DNA of 64,000 nucleotides from Flammeovirga sp. SJP92 (GTDB lineage Bacteria; Bacteroidota; Bacteroidia; Cytophagales; Flammeovirgaceae): NCBI RefSeq assembly GCF_001583495.1, contig NZ_LQAQ01000061.1, positions 186,001 to 250,000 of the forward strand, read 5' to 3'. Shown piece by piece: positions 61,081 to 64,000 of this stretch (position 1 is its first letter; each line of letters starts with the position of its first letter). The notes under the pieces were generated by a model. It saw only the letters and a program-made list of their open reading frames with translations, ran no database searches and was not told where the DNA came from. The position numbers and the translations under genes were made by a program.

Positions 61081-62121
61081 TTGAAAACAACGCAGAAAAG
61101 AACAAATATTAGAGAAAAGAACATCCACACGGTATATAAAGTCCCGGCGATTATCGTGGCTTCAATTTTTGTGTTTACTTTCTCGCTTATATTAGTATTA
61201 GAAAATCAGTATCCTAATATTTTATCACTCATTGGAGTTCTTGAAACAAAAGAGTTCAATAGAGAGACTTATTTATTGACTTTAGGGTATATCGATTTGG
61301 TATTTGTAATAGTATTAATCTACCTTATCTTCAATAGTAAGCAGGTGTTTAATATTATATTAGGAATCATTTTTATATTCCTATCCTTCTTCTCTACCTC
61401 GAAGTTGTATAATCTTCCTGAGCAGATATTGAGTGCGTTGGAGAGAAAAGATGATAAAACCTATCTACAGGTCATGGATTTGAGTGCTCCTACTTTTTAT
61501 ACATTAGGATTCACTTTTGCTATACTTGTATTCCTTTTATTCCGTCTTATTTCACAACTAATGAAAGATCCTGAGGATCACATCATTTATGTACCGAAGT
61601 ACTTCTCAAAGGAGAATCAAAATAAAGAAGAAGAAGCAAAAGACACTTTCAGAGAGAGAGGTCAGCTGATCAAAAAGAACATACAAGCTTCAATTCTCAA
61701 CAGAGATGAAGGTGATGATAAAGAGCAGACACTTTTAAATTCGATTTGCCGTGAATTCCAGGTAAGTACTGGTATTTACTACAAAACGAAAGTTATTGAT
61801 GGTAAAAATATGATTTCCTTTTCGAAAGGATTCTCCTTTTATTTACCAGAATCGCAGACTTTGGCTTATGAATTTGGAGAAGGGCTCCCTGGGCAAGTTG
61901 CGGCAACTAGATCTTCGATCATTTCAAATACTATCCCTGAAAACTACATTAAAGTAGTATCAGGATTAGGAGACTCTACTCCTAACTCTCTAATGATTGC
62001 TCCAATCTTAGACGCTGAAGCTAATTTATTAGGAGTTGTAGAACTCGCCTCTTTCAGAAACTTCACACCTGAGGATCGTGAAATTTTGGACAAGGTGACA
62101 ATTTGGTTTACAGAAAGTTAA
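61081..62121 (+). CDS. Membrane protein with C-terminal GAF domain
   Basis: The 346-residue product starts at TTG (61081). It has four membrane segments (about 24-44, 63-84, 89-107 and 136-158), then a charged linker and a GAF domain (about 215-346; LNSICREFQVSTGIYYKT, GEGLPGQVAATRSSII, LGVVELASFRNFTPEDREIL). GAF domains bind small ligands or cofactors and drive signalling. It has no output domain of its own, so it may act as a partner of the next protein or of the CheR/CheB pair. The gene follows cheB by 51 bases. The start codon is uncertain because no ATG lies near the N-terminus. Confidence 0.8.
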   Translation: MKTTQKRTNIREKNIHTVYKVPAIIVASIFVFTFSLILVLENQYPNILSLIGVLETKEFNRETYLLTLGYIDLVFVIVLIYLIFNSKQVFNIILGIIFIFLSFFSTSKLYNLPEQILSALERKDDKTYLQVMDLSAPTFYTLGFTFAILVFLLFRLISQLMKDPEDHIIYVPKYFSKENQNKEEEAKDTFRERGQLIKKNIQASILNRDEGDDKEQTLLNSICREFQVSTGIYYKTKVIDGKNMISFSKGFSFYLPESQTLAYEFGEGLPGQVAATRSSIISNTIPENYIKVVSGLGDSTPNSLMIAPILDAEANLLGVVELASFRNFTPEDREILDKVTIWFTES

Positions 62122-62154
62122 AAATATTGATATAAACAGTAGGACTTTATATAT

Positions 62155-64000
62155 ATGTTTTTCCAAGACTTAAAGATACGTACTAAAATTACTATAATAA
62201 TGTTACTCGTTGTAACTATTACTGTAGTAACTATTAGTTCCCTTTCTTATTTCCAAACTGAAAATTCAGTTGAAAGAAGGTTCTCTCAAACTTTTGATGT
62301 TATTAGTACACTGAAAGCAGAACAGATTGACCAAAAGTTCAAGTACATCGAACAAAATTTGAAGTACATGGCAAAATCTGCTTTGATTGTAAATAATGCC
62401 ACAAAGTTAAAGTACCTTTTTCAATCCAAATCAAGATCTTATAAAGATTCTACTTATTACGAAATCAAAAGAAAGCTAGATAATGAGCTTTTCCCTAAGC
62501 AAATTGTGAATGGGTATTCTAACATTATCATCACCGATAACAAAGGAAATGTTTTATATACGAGTTACACTTTCCCTGCTTCAGTAATTGTTGGTGATAG
62601 AAATAAGAAATTTGAAAAAATCATTAAGAAGGCGAAGACAAAAACGTATTTCTCTGAACCTTTCAATACAGAAAAAGGAGCTCATATTTATGTAGTATCC
62701 CCTAGAATGAAATCAAGGTTTGGTGAATTAGGACACGTTATTATCCTTTACAGTCTCCAAAAGAATATTTATCCTATTGTTGAAAACAGAACAGGTCTTG
62801 GTGACACTGGTGAAATTCTTCTTTCAAGACTTTCTGATAATCAATCAAGCAATGTAACGATTATATCCCCACTAAAAGGCAGTCCAAACCTACTTACAGA
62901 GGTGATCAGCCTTGGAGATCCTTCAAACATTGCAATTCAAAAAGCCGCCAAAGGTGATTCTAAAGACTTTAGTTACGATATTGACTGGAGAGGAAAGAAA
63001 ACAATTTCCTATTGGAACTACATCCCAACAACCAATTGGGGTTTAGTCGTAAAAATTGATTATGATGAAATTAAAAGCGGATTAAATGGCCTGATTAGAA
63101 CATTCTTCTATACCGCCATTGTCATCATCTTTATTTCAATGATGATTGCCGTAATTTTCTCAAAATACCTTACAAGTCCTATCATTACACTTAAGAACAG
63201 GTTGAACCTTATTGCAAAAGGTATTCTCCCTCATGAAGTGGTCAATCTGATTCATAAAGATGAAATTGGGGAAATGTCAATGGCCGTTCAAGAAGTAGTG
63301 AACGGTATGAAAAGAACTGCAAATTTTTCAGAACAGATTGGTGAAGGGAACTATGATGCATCTTACACTTCCCTAAGTGATGATGATACATTGGGTAATG
63401 CCTTGATCAGTATGAGAGACAGTATTCAAAGAGCTGAAAAAAGAGATTCTGAACGAAATTGGATTATTACAGGTGAAGCTGAAATTGGACAGATCCTTCG
63501 TAATCATAATGATTTAGTAGAATTAGGCAACGAGGTAATTGCCTTTACAACTGAAAAAATCAATGCTGTTCAAGGTGCTTTCTATGTAGTTGAAGGAGCC
63601 ACTGATGAACTATCATTAGACGAGCAAGAAATTCGACTAGTAAGTACCTATGCTTATAATAAGAAGCGTTTCCTTCAAAAGAAATTCAAATTTGCAGAAG
63701 GTCTAGTGGGGCAAGCCGCTATTGAAATGGAAATGATCTTAAGAACGGAAATTCCAAGCAACTTCTTATCGATCACTTCTGGTTTATTAGGTGAACAAAA
63801 GCCAAAATCCATTCTTATCATGCCTTTGATTGCCAATGATAAAGTATTTGGTATTCTGGAATTTGCTTCTCTGAATAACTTCTCAACAATGAAGTTAGAT
63901 TTTGTAAAAGAAATCTCACACATCATTGCCCGTACGATTTTCAACATTAAGATCAATGAGAGAACTGTTAAGCTACTGAAAGAATCACAGCAGATGAGTT
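62155..64000 (+). CDS. Membrane sensor with dCache-type, HAMP and GAF domains, partial (3' end outside window)
   Basis: The frame opens at ATG 62155 and stays open to the window edge (about 615 codons). It has a membrane segment (about 11-35), an extracytoplasmic sensor domain (about 36-315; IIITDNKGNVLYTSYTFP, GDTGEILLSRL, NYIPTTNWGLVVKIDY, as in dCache), a second membrane segment (about 319-340), a HAMP linker (about 341-400) and a GAF domain (about 440-590; NDLVELGNEVIAFTT, EGLVGQAA, SILIMPLIAND). The output domain lies outside the window; a kinase, phosphatase or methyl-accepting region is possible. It follows the GAF membrane protein by 33 bases in the same operon. Confidence 0.88.
   Translation, partial: MFFQDLKIRTKITIIMLLVVTITVVTISSLSYFQTENSVERRFSQTFDVISTLKAEQIDQKFKYIEQNLKYMAKSALIVNNATKLKYLFQSKSRSYKDSTYYEIKRKLDNELFPKQIVNGYSNIIITDNKGNVLYTSYTFPASVIVGDRNKKFEKIIKKAKTKTYFSEPFNTEKGAHIYVVSPRMKSRFGELGHVIILYSLQKNIYPIVENRTGLGDTGEILLSRLSDNQSSNVTIISPLKGSPNLLTEVISLGDPSNIAIQKAAKGDSKDFSYDIDWRGKKTISYWNYIPTTNWGLVVKIDYDEIKSGLNGLIRTFFYTAIVIIFISMMIAVIFSKYLTSPIITLKNRLNLIAKGILPHEVVNLIHKDEIGEMSMAVQEVVNGMKRTANFSEQIGEGNYDASYTSLSDDDTLGNALISMRDSIQRAEKRDSERNWIITGEAEIGQILRNHNDLVELGNEVIAFTTEKINAVQGAFYVVEGATDELSLDEQEIRLVSTYAYNKKRFLQKKFKFAEGLVGQAAIEMEMILRTEIPSNFLSITSGLLGEQKPKSILIMPLIANDKVFGILEFASLNNFSTMKLDFVKEISHIIARTIFNIKINERTVKLLKESQQMS

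Overview
This 64 kb window is AT-rich DNA from a marine member of the Bacteroidota, most likely Cytophagales close to Flammeovirga. The grounds are a hybrid two-component glycan regulator, a carboxypeptidase-regulatory TonB-dependent receptor, a paired DUF1800/DUF1501 locus, Na+-translocating Nqr genes, a GH117-type agar enzyme and Bacteroidota-type -7 promoter motifs (TAnnTTTG). The genus is an inference; no rRNA, tRNA, CRISPR array or complete insertion sequence was seen.

Region 1 (1-14 kb) is accessory and glycan related. It opens with small lipoproteins, an HxlR regulator diverging from a cupin lipoprotein, and a decayed alpha-amylase fragment. Then comes a small polysaccharide locus: a GH2 beta-galactosidase-like enzyme, a GH117 anhydro-galactosidase-like lipoprotein and a one-protein hybrid sensor/regulator (HTCS). 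An intact cytoplasmic GH13 amylase follows. Several copies of a short non-coding repeat, one with perfect 16-bp terminal inverted repeats, sit between these genes.

Region 2 (14-21 kb) is the least ordinary part. It holds a MACPF pore-forming protein with a three-fold repeated C-terminal domain, then a block of four poorly recognisable minus-strand genes (one TrpF-like), an orphan IS30-type helix-turn-helix protein and an 860-base gap rich in hairpins.

Region 3 (21-34 kb) carries an NlpC/P60 protein, a six-LysM protein without signal peptide, an acyl-CoA-binding protein of eukaryotic type, a DUF2147 protein, a caspase-domain protein with a PD40-like propeller, a VC0807 membrane protein with Sua5/TsaC, and a histidine kinase beside a SpoIIE-type phosphatase.

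Region 4 (34-52 kb) is mostly core metabolism: DUF1501/DUF1800, a sigma-54-activator-like response regulator without DNA-binding domain, moaE-moaD, nqrABCDE (nqrF absent), a nitroreductase, moaA, and a nitrate reductase set (NapA, a NapC-type tetraheme cytochrome, a tiny membrane protein) diverging from an outer-membrane porin. MoaA, MoaD and MoaE make the molybdopterin that NapA needs. Nqr and Nap are both quinone-linked respiratory systems.

Region 5 (52-64 kb) has a phosphoserine phosphatase-phosphoglycerate dehydrogenase fusion, a YjbR protein, a TonB-dependent receptor, a SAM-I riboswitch controlling metX, a 59-residue lipoprotein and a chemotaxis-like signalling run (CheR, a stand-alone CheB esterase, and two membrane GAF-domain proteins, the last cut by the window end).
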